Positions 1-8,447 of a DNA stretch of 64,000 nucleotides are shown piece after piece. The stretch covers positions 124,001 through 188,000 of the forward strand of contig JAZKFT010000011.1 in the NCBI GenBank assembly GCA_040386335.1, in the 5' to 3' direction. A model generated the notes under the pieces. It did not search any database and was not told where the DNA came from. It saw only the letters and a list, made by a program, of their open reading frames with translations. The stretch comes from JAZKFT01 sp040386335 (GTDB lineage: Bacteria; Bacteroidota; Bacteroidia; Chitinophagales; Chitinophagaceae). Within the stretch, counting starts at the first letter, position 1; the number at the start of each line of letters is the position of its first letter. Position numbers and translations under genes: made by a program.

Positions 1-2472
1 CAATGATCCGCTGTTGATTTCTTTTGTGGTTCCGCTGTTAGGTCTAAAGGTAACTGAGTAATTTCCGGGGCCTTCTTCCAGCCACTGTGTAAGGTCATTC
101 TGCCCTGTTTCCGTCAGGTTTGAAGTGATCCTGATTTCAAGATTCTGCGTAAGTACGCCATCTTTAAGCGCTGCGAATAGACCACCCGGCGCAGCACCAG
201 TAAGCGATGTATAGGATTGCCCCGCACCTACAAGCAAGGTTTCAACGATCGGGTTCACTACTTTGTAAAAACTAGGTGTAACTGGTGGTGTCGACGCTGC
301 CGGCACACTGCTGTTATATCCGGCTGCACCTGCACTTGGATAGGCCAAAACGTTCACCCCTGACGCCATATCCTGTGCCACTACATAATAGGTAATGGAA
401 TCGTTAAGCGCTACCCCCTGGCCAAAAGTAAAAGTGTAAGTAGAGCCACTTACAAAAGTTGCGGTCACTGGGGTAAAGGCTGCCGCAGCATTTATTTTCC
501 AGTAAAGAACCGGCAGCCCGGCACCGGCTACAGGTACGCCGGATGGATCGTGGATCGTAGCGGATAAGGTACGGGCTGTAAATAAAGTGGTCTTGTTAAA
601 GGGTACATAACTGATATAAGGGCCGGTTTGGTCAAGCCAGGCAAAATTGTCTTCATCAGCGCCAATGTCGCTGTAAGTTGCACCACGAAGCGTTCCATCA
701 TAATCCCTGTCGATGTTCAAAGGTTTGGTGATGGTTTGTCCCCCTTTTTCACACTGTGTAGCAACTGATGGGTTCAGGTGTAGATTATAGGGAGCAACCG
801 TACTGATAAAAGGTGGCAACTCACTTATAGAATGTTGCTCTCTTGTTGCAATTCTGTTTTTAAAGGCACCCAATGTTTGGTCTCTATTGTTGTTGACAGC
901 GCTGATGCTATCAAAATAAATGAGATTGGTGGGCGACGGCACACCGGCATAATAAAGGTTGTTGTCGCAAACTGCAGCAAACCTGGCCAGGTTGCCGTTA
1001 GATGAAGAGTATAAAGCAACGCTTTTAGCACCAATAGCATTGTTCATGTTATTGACAAAGATGTTGTTGCGGATATCAAAACTGTTGGAGAGGTTGGCGA
1101 GGTATAATGCCGCTCCGGATGCCGACGCACTGGATGGCACGTAGTCAAGATAAACTGAATTGTGGTACACATACAGGTTAGAAGTGCCACCTACCAGTGA
1201 CAGGCCTCTTACACCCGCAACTGCAGTACCAGCGGTCATTTTAATATCGGAGATAAAGTTATTATACACGTTGCAAGTGGTACCACTGATGTTTACGCCT
1301 ACAGCAAGGCCGCCTGCCGCACCTGCCTTGTTTTCTATATTGCTGATAAAGTTTCTGTAGAAATTCATGATCACTCCTGGACCCGAATTCGTAAAGCCAA
1401 AGGCACTGTTTGCAGCAGAGGTACCTCCTGTGCTTACACGCTGAATATTGTTGGCATAAAAAGTAAGTCTTGGATTTGTTCCTGAACCAGACGCATTGAT
1501 ACCTGCTGCAGGGCCCGTGGTGGCGCCTATGTTATCAATCGTGTTATCATAAACAGTGATATTATTGGCACTGCTAAAATTCATTCCATAAACGGTACTG
1601 GTAGAAGTGGTGGAACTGCTCAAAGCGCTAATGGTATTGTTGTAAATGGTGGCTGAAGTAGAAGTGCCTGAGTAAAGAATTCCATTGATCTGCCCGGTAG
1701 TGGTACTGTTATTGGTAATGTTCTGGTTAAATATCTTAATGTTATTCTGGTTAGTCACCGAAATAATACTGCAGGTAGCAGTTCCGCCACCGAGGTTGGT
1801 CAGTGTAGCTGTTCCCCCGTTGATCGTTCCTATTTCAGTATTCTGATCGGGATAGGTAGAATTACCACTCAAAAAATAGCCATTGTAGACGTTCTGGATA
1901 TTGATATTGTAAAACTTATTGTTGGAATTGGCGTTCGCTAATGAAGTTGGCGAAGAAACAAAAAAGGTATATATGCCCCGGCTTACTGTATTGGCCTTAC
2001 TAAGGGTGATACTGCAATTTTTGATGGTATTGTATTGACAGCCATTGGTGGAAACGCCTTCTAGCACATAGCCCCATTCTACTGCACTGCCAACATTGAT
2101 GGTTATGTCGATACCATCGAAAGTAATATAGTCACCACCGGCGATCTTGAAACCAAAATCATTGGTAGCTACAGTTCCACCAGGCCTTACAGTAGGGTTG
2201 GCGCCCACACCATTTTTCTGGAATACAATGGGATTGACAGCTGTACCGGTAGCGGTAATAGCGATGGGATCTTCTATTGAACTAAAATTAGCTTCCACAT
2301 TAAAAACAACACCGCCGGAACCTACACCGTTGGTGTTAAGGTCTGAAATTGCTGCATTAAATGTTGCATAGTCGCCACCGGCTGTTTTAATCGTTTTGGT
2401 GCCTGTTAAGGGCTGGGCAGCAACTGCGGCTGTTATCAAAACGAGTAAAAACGATAGGTAATAGTTCTTCAT
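1..2472 (-). CDS. Secreted right-handed beta-helix repeat protein (C-terminus outside window)
   Basis: The reading frame is open from an ATG at 2472 to the left edge of the window, giving 824 visible residues; the C-terminus is missing. The protein starts MKNYYLSFLLVLITAAVAAQ, a clear Sec signal peptide. Next comes a motif common in Bacteroidota exported proteins (TIKTAGGDYATFNAAISDL), then about 500 residues of Asn/Ser/Thr-rich repeats of the type N-x-I-x-N-N-x-I, typical of parallel beta-helix (NosD/pectate-lyase-like) surface proteins. A DIGADE motif lies near residue 615, followed by a beta-sandwich-like part. A C-terminal T9SS signal is expected beyond the window edge but cannot be seen. 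No catalytic residues are identifiable, so the function is unknown; a role as a cell-surface or secreted adhesin or polysaccharide-interacting protein is inference. Confidence 0.85.
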   Translation of the reverse strand, partial: MKNYYLSFLLVLITAAVAAQPLTGTKTIKTAGGDYATFNAAISDLNTNGVGSGGVVFNVEANFSSIEDPIAITATGTAVNPIVFQKNGVGANPTVRPGGTVATNDFGFKIAGGDYITFDGIDITINVGSAVEWGYVLEGVSTNGCQYNTIKNCSITLSKANTVSRGIYTFFVSSPTSLANANSNNKFYNINIQNVYNGYFLSGNSTYPDQNTEIGTINGGTATLTNLGGGTATCSIISVTNQNNIKIFNQNITNNSTTTGQINGILYSGTSTSATIYNNTISALSSSTTSTSTVYGMNFSSANNITVYDNTIDNIGATTGPAAGINASGSGTNPRLTFYANNIQRVSTGGTSAANSAFGFTNSGPGVIMNFYRNFISNIENKAGAAGGLAVGVNISGTTCNVYNNFISDIKMTAGTAVAGVRGLSLVGGTSNLYVYHNSVYLDYVPSSASASGAALYLANLSNSFDIRNNIFVNNMNNAIGAKSVALYSSSNGNLARFAAVCDNNLYYAGVPSPTNLIYFDSISAVNNNRDQTLGAFKNRIATREQHSISELPPFISTVAPYNLHLNPSVATQCEKGGQTITKPLNIDRDYDGTLRGATYSDIGADEDNFAWLDQTGPYISYVPFNKTTLFTARTLSATIHDPSGVPVAGAGLPVLYWKINAAAAFTPVTATFVSGSTYTFTFGQGVALNDSITYYVVAQDMASGVNVLAYPSAGAAGYNSSVPAASTPPVTPSFYKVVNPIVETLLVGAGQSYTSLTGAAPGGLFAALKDGVLTQNLEIRITSNLTETGQNDLTQWLEEGPGNYSVTFRPNSGTTKEINSGSL

Positions 2473-2583
2473 ATTGGGGTCTGTTTTTTGACCTCACAAA
2501 ACTGAACTATTAAAATCTAAGCGGAAATAGGTGGAAACACTCAATTCTATTTGCGTGTAAAAAAGTCATTATACAACGGTTTA

Positions 2584-3042
2584 TCAGTTTTCAATCCGCC
2601 GTTTGAGATAGCTGGTATAATCAGGCACGGTTACTTCGTACACGATCTGCATCAGCGGCGAGGTGAGTATAAAGTCGGCAGTGCTTCGGTCGCAGGCACA
2701 GGGTATGTTCCAGGTATTGCTGATTCGCAGGAGGGCTTTTACATCACTGTCATGCGGTTGTGCTTCCATAGGATCCCAAAAGAAAATCAACACATCAATT
2801 TCCCCCTGGGCTATTAGTGCGCCAATTTGCTGGTCGCCGCCAAGGGGGCCGCTCAGCAGTTTTTTTACCGGGCGGTCCAGTTTTTCTTCCAGCATTTTAC
2901 CCGTGGTTCCGGTAGCCAGTAATTCATGCCGGGCCAGGGCGGCTTTGTTGTACTCGGCCCATTCCATCAGTTCGGCTTTTTTATGATCGTGGGCCACCAG
3001 GGCTATGCGTTTCCGGGCTGGTAATAATCGAATTTCGGGCAT
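2584..3042 (-). CDS. mgsA: Methylglyoxal synthase
   Basis: This cytoplasmic enzyme converts dihydroxyacetone phosphate to methylglyoxal and phosphate, a glycolytic bypass used when phosphate is short. The 152 residues match the family length exactly. Visible signatures are LPARKRIALVAHDHKK at the N-terminus, ATGTTG (phosphate binding), SGPLGGDQQIGALI with the catalytic Asp, DVLIFFWDPMEAQPHDSDVKA with the active-site His, and a TADF motif near the end. A longer frame with a GTG start at 3066 exists, but the ATG at 3042 gives the normal family N-terminus and is preferred. The gene is divergent from icmF; the two share a short intergenic region that must contain both promoters. Confidence 0.95.
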   Translation of the reverse strand: MPEIRLLPARKRIALVAHDHKKAELMEWAEYNKAALARHELLATGTTGKMLEEKLDRPVKKLLSGPLGGDQQIGALIAQGEIDVLIFFWDPMEAQPHDSDVKALLRISNTWNIPCACDRSTADFILTSPLMQIVYEVTVPDYTSYLKRRIEN

Positions 3043-3176
3043 TGGTGTATTTTTATATGGATGCACAAAATAAGGAAAACACCATTTCGACAGAATAGAT
3101 GTCAGGTAAGGCGAAAATGGTCATTGTATAAGGCAATCATCCGGCTCCACCAAAATTTACAAGCAGGTATTTACGC

Positions 3177-3184
3177 TATTTTTG
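3177..3184 (+). promoter_or_regulatory. Putative Bacteroidota -7 promoter element for icmF
   Basis: TATTTTTG matches the Bacteroidota consensus TAnnTTTG and lies 22 bases before the icmF ATG, a typical distance. No convincing -33 TTTG element is visible at the usual spacing, so the call is tentative. Confidence 0.35.
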
Positions 3185-3206
3185 CGGCATACGAAACAAG
3201 CTTGCT

Positions 3207-6200
3207 ATGAGTTATACTCCCCATAATAAAATACGAATTGTTACTGCAGCCTCATTATTCGATGGCCACGATGCGGCGATCAATATCATGCGTCGCATAC
3301 TGCAATCGAAAGGTGCTGAAATCATACATCTTGGCCACAACCGCAGCGTCCATGAGATCGTAGAGTGTGCTATAGAAGAAGATGCCCAGGGTATTGCCAT
3401 TACCAGCTACCAGGGCGGCCACGTTGAGTTTTTTAAATACATGAAAGACCTGTTAGACCAGAACGGATGCGGCCATATAAAAATTTTCGGCGGCGGCGGC
3501 GGCACCATTTTACCGCAGGAAATCAAAGAACTACAGGACTATGGTATCACCCGCATTTACAGCCCCGATGATGGAAGAAAGATGGGTTTGGAAGGAATGA
3601 TTGAGGACCTTTTGCAAAAGACAAGCCCCCCGGCCCCGGGTGGGGGTGACGAGGATAAGTTCACGAACTTTTGGACTGCTCCAAAAAATTGGAATGGCAC
3701 TCCTGCACTAGGCGAGTCAATAGATATTCGAAAAGTGGCGAGGGCAATAACAATGGCTGAATTGGGGATGGAACAAGGTGATTTATATATAGGCAAGCCA
3801 GGCGAATCTATTACCGTAAATCAATTTATGGCAGACCCGATGCTGTATGGGAAATTGAAAGACTACGCAAAGAACCATCGCTGGAATCCAACAATGGCAG
3901 AACAGATTTTGTGGGACAAATTAAACAATAAAAAGACGGGATTTAAAATCAGGAGACAGCATATTATTGATTCCTTCATTGCTGATTTTGTCTGTCTTGA
4001 TAAAGGCCTGGTTATTGAAATTGATGGGCTATACCACCAATTACCCCAAATGCAAATCAGCGATGAGCAACGCACGGTAAGGTTGAATGAGTTAGGCTTT
4101 GAAGTACTACGTTTTTCAAACGATGATGTGCTATCTAAGATCGAAGAAATAGTAGCAGAGATTACAAAAAAACTAACCTCCCTTCCATCAAAACCACTCA
4201 AAGAAAAAAGTAGTCGCCGGCTTTCCACCCCCACCGGGGGCCGGGGGGCTGTTCTCGGAATCACAGGCACCGGTGGCGCCGGTAAATCCTCCGTCACCGA
4301 TGAAATCGTTCGCCGCTTCCTGCACACATTTACAGACAAAACCATCGCTGTTATTTCTGTAGATCCATCGAAGAAAAAAACCGGCGGCGCGTTGCTGGGC
4401 GACAGGATCAGGATGAATTCCATTTCTCATCCCAGGGCTTATATGCGCAGCCTTGCTACCAGGGAAGATAATATAGCCCTGAGCAGCGCAGTACAGGAAG
4501 CTATCGATATCTGCAAAGAAGCCGGCTACGATTTCATCATTTTGGAAAGTGCCGGTGTAGGCCAAAGCGACGCAAGCATTCTGGATTATTGTGACGTGAG
4601 CCTGTACCTGATGACACCGGAATATGGCGCCCCATCCCAACTGGAAAAAATAAACATGCTGGATTATGCAGATGTGGTCTGCATTAACAAATTTGATAAG
4701 GCAGGTGCTTTGGACGCCTTACATGATGTACGTAAACAATACAAACGCAACCATGGCCTCTGGGATGCAAAAGATGCGGACCTTCCAATTGTAGGCACCA
4801 TTGCCGCACAGTTTAATGATGCCGGTGTAAACGAACTGTTTGAAAAACTGATGGCTTCTGTGGAGAAGAAAACAGGCATCCATTTTGGCACTATTGAATT
4901 TCATGCGCACTCCAGCGATACCAGCAGCAAGGCCATGATCATCCCTCCGAAACGCGTCCGCTACTTATCAGAAATTTCGGAAGAGATCCGCAAGTACAAC
5001 GAGTTGAGTAAAGAGCAGGCCACGATTGCTTCAAAACTTTACAAGTTGCAGGGCGTGATGGAAATGACAAAAGATGAAACAACGCTCACAGAATTGAAAA
5101 GCCTGCAAGCCCGGTTTGAAAAACAACTGTTCCCGGTATGCAAAAAACTGGTGGACGAATGGGAACAAACCAAAGCACGCTACCAAAAGGAATTTTACGA
5201 ATTTGATGTAAGGGGAAAAGTTATTAAAATTCCTTTATTCACAGAATCGCTCAGTGGAACAAAACTCCCCAAGATCGCTGTGCCTGGTTACAGCGATTGG
5301 GGCGATATTTTGTGGTGGCGGGTGCAGGAAAATTTCCCCGGAAAATTTCCATACACAGCAGGTGTGTTTCCTTTAAAAAGAGAAGGTGAAGATCCAACAA
5401 GAATGTTTGCTGGTGAAGGCGGCCCCGAGCGTACCAACAAACGTTTTCATTATGTAAGTCTTGGCCAGCCTGCCATTCGTCTCAGCACCGCCTTCGATAG
5501 TGTCACGCTTTATGGTGAGGATCCCGCACACCGCCCGGATATATATGGAAAAGTAGGCAATAGTGGCGTAAGTATCGCCAATGTGGATGATGCTAAAAAA
5601 CTCTATAGTGGCTTCGATCTCTGCGATCCCAAAACGTCTGTCAGCATGACCATCAACGGTCCGGCCGCCATGCTGCTCGCTTTCTTTCTGAATGCGGCCA
5701 TAGATCAGCAATGCGAAAAATGGATCGAAGAAAATGGGCAGTGGGGAATGGTGGCAGATGCCATGAAGAAAAAATTTGAACATGTTTCCACACCGGTTTA
5801 TTACAATCCTTCGCATCCTGAGCGGCTACCCGAAGGCAACAACGGTCTCGGCTTAAAATTGCTTGGTTTAAGCGGAGATGAAGTATTGCCAGCCAATGTT
5901 TACTCGGAGTTAAAAGAAAAGGCTTTACAACAGGTTCGTGGCACAGTGCAGGCAGATATTTTAAAAGAAGACCAGGCACAGAATACCTGCATTTTCTCGT
6001 CGGAGTTTGCATTAAAACTAATGGGTGATGTGCAGCAATATTTCATCGACCATAAAGTGCGGAATTTTTACAGCGTAAGCATCAGCGGCTACCATATAGC
6101 CGAAGCAGGGGCAAACCCCATTACCCAGCTGGCCTTTACCCTGTCTAATGGTTTCACTTTTGTGGAATATTACCTGAGTCGCGGCATGAGCATCGATGAC

Positions 6201-7037
6201 TTTGCTCCCAACCTGTCTTTCTTTTTCAGCAACGGTATGGACCCCGAATACAGTGTTATCGGAAGAGTAGCAAGGCGTATCTGGGCCAAGGCCATCAAAC
6301 ATAAATACAATGGCGACAGCCGAAGCCAAAAACTCAAGTACCATATTCAAACCAGCGGCCGCAGCCTTCATGCCCAGGAGATAGATTTTAATGATATCAG
6401 GACCACGCTCCAGGCTCTTTATGCTATTTATGACAATTGCAACAGCCTCCACACCAACGCCTACGATGAGGCCATCACCACACCAACCGAAGAAAGCGTA
6501 CGCCGGGCCATGGCCATACAATTGATCATCAACCGTGAACTGGGCAGTGCTAAAACGGAGAATTTTATCCAGGGATCCTTTATCATAGAAGAATTGACCA
6601 ACCTGGTGGAAGAAGCGGTGCTTACTGAGTTTGACCGCCTTACCGATCGTGGCGGCGTATTGGGTGCCATGGAAAGAATGTACCAGCGAAATAAGATACA
6701 GGAAGAAAGCATGCACTATGAAATGCAGAAACATACCGGTGAGTTGCCGCTGATTGGTGTCAATACTTTTCTTAACAAAAAAGGCAGCCCCACTATACTG
6801 CCCGGTGAAGTGATACGAAGCACCACTGAAGAAAAAGAACAACAGATACAAAACCTGGATGCATTCTGGAAACGCAACGATGGCAAATCCACCGAAATGT
6901 TGGAAAGACTAAAAAGAACTGCCATTCAAAACGGAAACCTGTTTGAAGAATTAATGGAAACCGTAAAATGTTGTAGCCTGGGACAGATCACACATGCGCT
7001 GTACGAAGTAGGTGGACAGTACCGGAGAAATATGTAG
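3207..7037 (+). CDS. icmF: Fused isobutyryl-CoA mutase (IcmF) carrying an in-frame DUF559 insertion
   Basis: IcmF is an adenosylcobalamin-dependent enzyme that interconverts isobutyryl-CoA and n-butyryl-CoA, with a built-in GTPase chaperone that loads and protects the cofactor. Order along the 1276 residues: B12-binding domain (about 1-135, motif DGHDAAINIMRR, then ITSYQGGH and FGGGGGTI); an extra segment 140-348; MeaI-type G domain (349 to about 610) with Walker A GTGGAGKSS, SVDPSKKKTGGALLGDR and the NKFD base-recognition motif; a helical linker; and the mutase barrel (about 690-1270) with GKVGNSGVS and SISGYHIAEAGANP. As I recall, family members are about 1090 residues; the excess corresponds to the DUF559-containing segment described separately. 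Because the frame stays open across the segment, the fused protein is probably made. Substrate range (isobutyryl versus other branched acyl-CoA) cannot be fixed by eye. Confidence 0.93.
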   Translation: MSYTPHNKIRIVTAASLFDGHDAAINIMRRILQSKGAEIIHLGHNRSVHEIVECAIEEDAQGIAITSYQGGHVEFFKYMKDLLDQNGCGHIKIFGGGGGTILPQEIKELQDYGITRIYSPDDGRKMGLEGMIEDLLQKTSPPAPGGGDEDKFTNFWTAPKNWNGTPALGESIDIRKVARAITMAELGMEQGDLYIGKPGESITVNQFMADPMLYGKLKDYAKNHRWNPTMAEQILWDKLNNKKTGFKIRRQHIIDSFIADFVCLDKGLVIEIDGLYHQLPQMQISDEQRTVRLNELGFEVLRFSNDDVLSKIEEIVAEITKKLTSLPSKPLKEKSSRRLSTPTGGRGAVLGITGTGGAGKSSVTDEIVRRFLHTFTDKTIAVISVDPSKKKTGGALLGDRIRMNSISHPRAYMRSLATREDNIALSSAVQEAIDICKEAGYDFIILESAGVGQSDASILDYCDVSLYLMTPEYGAPSQLEKINMLDYADVVCINKFDKAGALDALHDVRKQYKRNHGLWDAKDADLPIVGTIAAQFNDAGVNELFEKLMASVEKKTGIHFGTIEFHAHSSDTSSKAMIIPPKRVRYLSEISEEIRKYNELSKEQATIASKLYKLQGVMEMTKDETTLTELKSLQARFEKQLFPVCKKLVDEWEQTKARYQKEFYEFDVRGKVIKIPLFTESLSGTKLPKIAVPGYSDWGDILWWRVQENFPGKFPYTAGVFPLKREGEDPTRMFAGEGGPERTNKRFHYVSLGQPAIRLSTAFDSVTLYGEDPAHRPDIYGKVGNSGVSIANVDDAKKLYSGFDLCDPKTSVSMTINGPAAMLLAFFLNAAIDQQCEKWIEENGQWGMVADAMKKKFEHVSTPVYYNPSHPERLPEGNNGLGLKLLGLSGDEVLPANVYSELKEKALQQVRGTVQADILKEDQAQNTCIFSSEFALKLMGDVQQYFIDHKVRNFYSVSISGYHIAEAGANPITQLAFTLSNGFTFVEYYLSRGMSIDDFAPNLSFFFSNGMDPEYSVIGRVARRIWAKAIKHKYNGDSRSQKLKYHIQTSGRSLHAQEIDFNDIRTTLQALYAIYDNCNSLHTNAYDEAITTPTEESVRRAMAIQLIINRELGSAKTENFIQGSFIIEELTNLVEEAVLTEFDRLTDRGGVLGAMERMYQRNKIQEESMHYEMQKHTGELPLIGVNTFLNKKGSPTILPGEVIRSTTEEKEQQIQNLDAFWKRNDGKSTEMLERLKRTAIQNGNLFEELMETVKCCSLGQITHALYEVGGQYRRNM
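3624..3647 (+). repeat. Left inverted repeat of the DUF559 insertion
   Basis: G+C-only core of 24 bases starting AGCCCCCC and ending GTGGGGGT. It is the reverse complement of 4227-4250 with one mismatch. Confidence 0.85.
4227..4250 (-). repeat. Right inverted repeat of the DUF559 insertion
   Basis: Starts ACCCCCACC and ends CCGGGGGGCT; pairs with 3624-3647 at 23 of 24 positions. It ends directly before the conserved VLGITGTGGAGKSS start of the IcmF G domain. Confidence 0.85.
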
Positions 7038-7068
7038 TGGTCGTCATCCGGCAGACTGATAACCTGCA

Positions 7069-8055
7069 TTATGAACTCCGGCGGTCCATTTCTCTTTTTC
7101 GTTTTATTTTTTTTGCAAGCCGGTAAATAATAAAACCGGCTACTAAAAAAATGGTAGCCAATATTAAAAAAGGTTTTGATTTATTAACCACGTTCGTTAT
7201 CACCGGTGGCTTTTTCAATAACTCTATTTTATCAATCTTTCGCACCCTTGTTTCCGACATACTATTTTCCAGCAACCATAAATTATCGTCATTGTCAAAA
7301 ACCCCACCCGTGGGCCTCCATCCGCCGGACGAATACACAACATCAGTAACACTTCCGGCTGGAGTTACTTTTTTTACTACCTGTCCGCCAGTGACGGCGA
7401 CATACACATTTCCTGTTTTATCCAGCCAAATTCCGAGTATGTTATGCTGAAGTCCCCCATATTCTAACAGCGAAGTCCTTTCATGAAGTTTTTCCGCAAG
7501 TAACTCAAGTTTCCCATTTTCAATTTTATACAGGTCTGTTAGGTCTACTACATAAACTACGCCACCAGGCGACACATGTATCCAGCGAATATTCTTAAAT
7601 GTACCCTCATACAAGGTCGTTACAACACCTTGTGGAGTCATTTTTTCTATCCGGCTTTCAGGCACCGACCTCTGCGCCCAATACATATTGTCCGCACTAT
7701 CTCTTGTAAAAGAATAATGCTCCAGGAAGCCTGGCGATGGCTCGACAACGGTATCCAATTTTCCACCGCTATGCAATCGCCACACATAATGACCCCATGT
7801 ATTCAGCTGGTCGCCATTGTACCAGAGATGTTCGCCGTATAAATTATCGCTTCCATCCATAAATAATTCGTGGGTATGAACATTGCGAACTACGATGGTT
7901 TCCTTCTTTGTTTGTGGATCAATTTTTAAGACATTCTTTAAATCAGTGTAATAAATGAAGCCCTTGCTGTCCTTTACGATGCCAATGCCCGGATGTGAAA
8001 GACACCAGTAAGGAAATAAAACGAACAGGTTGAAAATAAGAAACTGCTTCATCAT
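7069..8055 (-). CDS. NHL/SMP-30-type beta-propeller protein with C-terminal membrane anchor
   Basis: The 328-residue protein begins with a signal peptide (MMKQFLIFNLFVLFPYWCLS). Repeats follow with the pattern typical of NHL or SMP-30-like six-bladed propellers (DSKGFIYYTDL, KIDPQTKKET, LDKTGNVYVAVTGGQVVKKVTP, FDNDDNLWLLE). Near the C-terminus is one hydrophobic helix, FLILATIFLVAGFIIYRLA, followed by a basic tail (KKIKRKREMDRR), so the propeller is probably displayed outside the inner membrane with the tail in the cytoplasm. Catalytic metal ligands of gluconolactonases are not obvious, so the ligand is unknown. It is convergent with icmF, with only 31 bases between the two stop codons and no strong terminator there. 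Confidence 0.8.
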   Translation of the reverse strand: MMKQFLIFNLFVLFPYWCLSHPGIGIVKDSKGFIYYTDLKNVLKIDPQTKKETIVVRNVHTHELFMDGSDNLYGEHLWYNGDQLNTWGHYVWRLHSGGKLDTVVEPSPGFLEHYSFTRDSADNMYWAQRSVPESRIEKMTPQGVVTTLYEGTFKNIRWIHVSPGGVVYVVDLTDLYKIENGKLELLAEKLHERTSLLEYGGLQHNILGIWLDKTGNVYVAVTGGQVVKKVTPAGSVTDVVYSSGGWRPTGGVFDNDDNLWLLENSMSETRVRKIDKIELLKKPPVITNVVNKSKPFLILATIFLVAGFIIYRLAKKIKRKREMDRRSS

Positions 8056-8447
8056 GGACAGATTTCATGTTACTGCATACGCATTTCAAGTTTGGTTGAG
8101 CAAGGTTTTGCCGTAATTGAGCAACCCGAAAAAATAAAAGATGCTCAGTTTGGGCTCATCCTGTTTTTTGCTTGAAAATAAATATTTTAAATTAAATAAT
8201 AACTACAAGCAGGTTCTTCATCAACTAAAGTCTGCCGGCTTCTAAATACCCGTTACGTTCATCTTCGTACGGAGTGCGGGCATTTTGGAAGCAATGCCGT
8301 CATCTGCATGCCTGCAACCCGATAGTGTTATTGGATTCGTATTACAATCAGTAAGTCTCTTAAAAATGATGGCGTGTCTCCTGCCCCGCCCATGTGGACC
8401 CAACCTTGCAGCCTTTGCATTTTTTATCACAACCTAAATCCAATCAA
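8056..8447. other. Intergenic region between divergent genes, no feature recognised
   Basis: About 390 bases without a supportable gene. The left half is A+T-rich and must hold the promoters of the NHL protein (leftward) and the ice-binding protein (rightward). No clear TTTG/TAnnTTTG pair, hairpin or tRNA was recognised. Confidence 0.5.

Larger units (their letters stand above)
3624..4250 (+). mobile_element. In-frame DUF559 endonuclease-like insertion bounded by inverted repeats
   Basis: This segment of 627 bases is exactly 209 codons (icmF residues 140-348). It is bounded by G+C-rich inverted repeats of 24 bases that match at 23 positions, and both outer ends coincide with codon boundaries. 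Inside, residues about 212-325 form a DUF559 domain (Vsr-like, PD-(D/E)XK superfamily): NPTMAEQILWDKLNNKKTGF, IRRQHIIDSFIADFVC, then GLVIEIDG and LNELGFEVLRFSNDDVL. The likely catalytic residues D260, E271 and D273 are present. The repeats encode Pro/Gly-rich stretches (SPPAPGGG on the left, TPTGGRGA on the right) that would serve as flexible linkers. No target-site duplication was found. Residues about 160-185 (KVARAITMAEL) may be part of the native IcmF linker, so the true insertion could be smaller than the repeat-bounded segment. Confidence 0.75.

Noticed and set aside
825..2371. Several short open frames on both strands in the first 2.4 kb
   Set aside because: They overlap the long repeat-rich beta-helix protein, which has a signal peptide and runs off the left edge.
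2551..2986. Two plus-strand frames opposite methylglyoxal synthase
   Set aside because: The minus strand matches mgsA over its full length; the opposite frames carry no family motif.
3624..4250. Intein
   Set aside because: No intein splice-junction residues (N-terminal Cys/Ser with block A, C-terminal His-Asn) are present and the domain is DUF559 rather than a LAGLIDADG or Hint domain.
6018..6851. Long open frame of 277 codons on the minus strand inside icmF
   Set aside because: It lies wholly within the strongly conserved mutase domain on the other strand and its translation has no recognisable motif; it is a shadow frame.
8394..8447. Upstream start for the ice-binding protein
   Set aside because: The added 18 residues precede a complete signal peptide that begins at the ATG at 8448.
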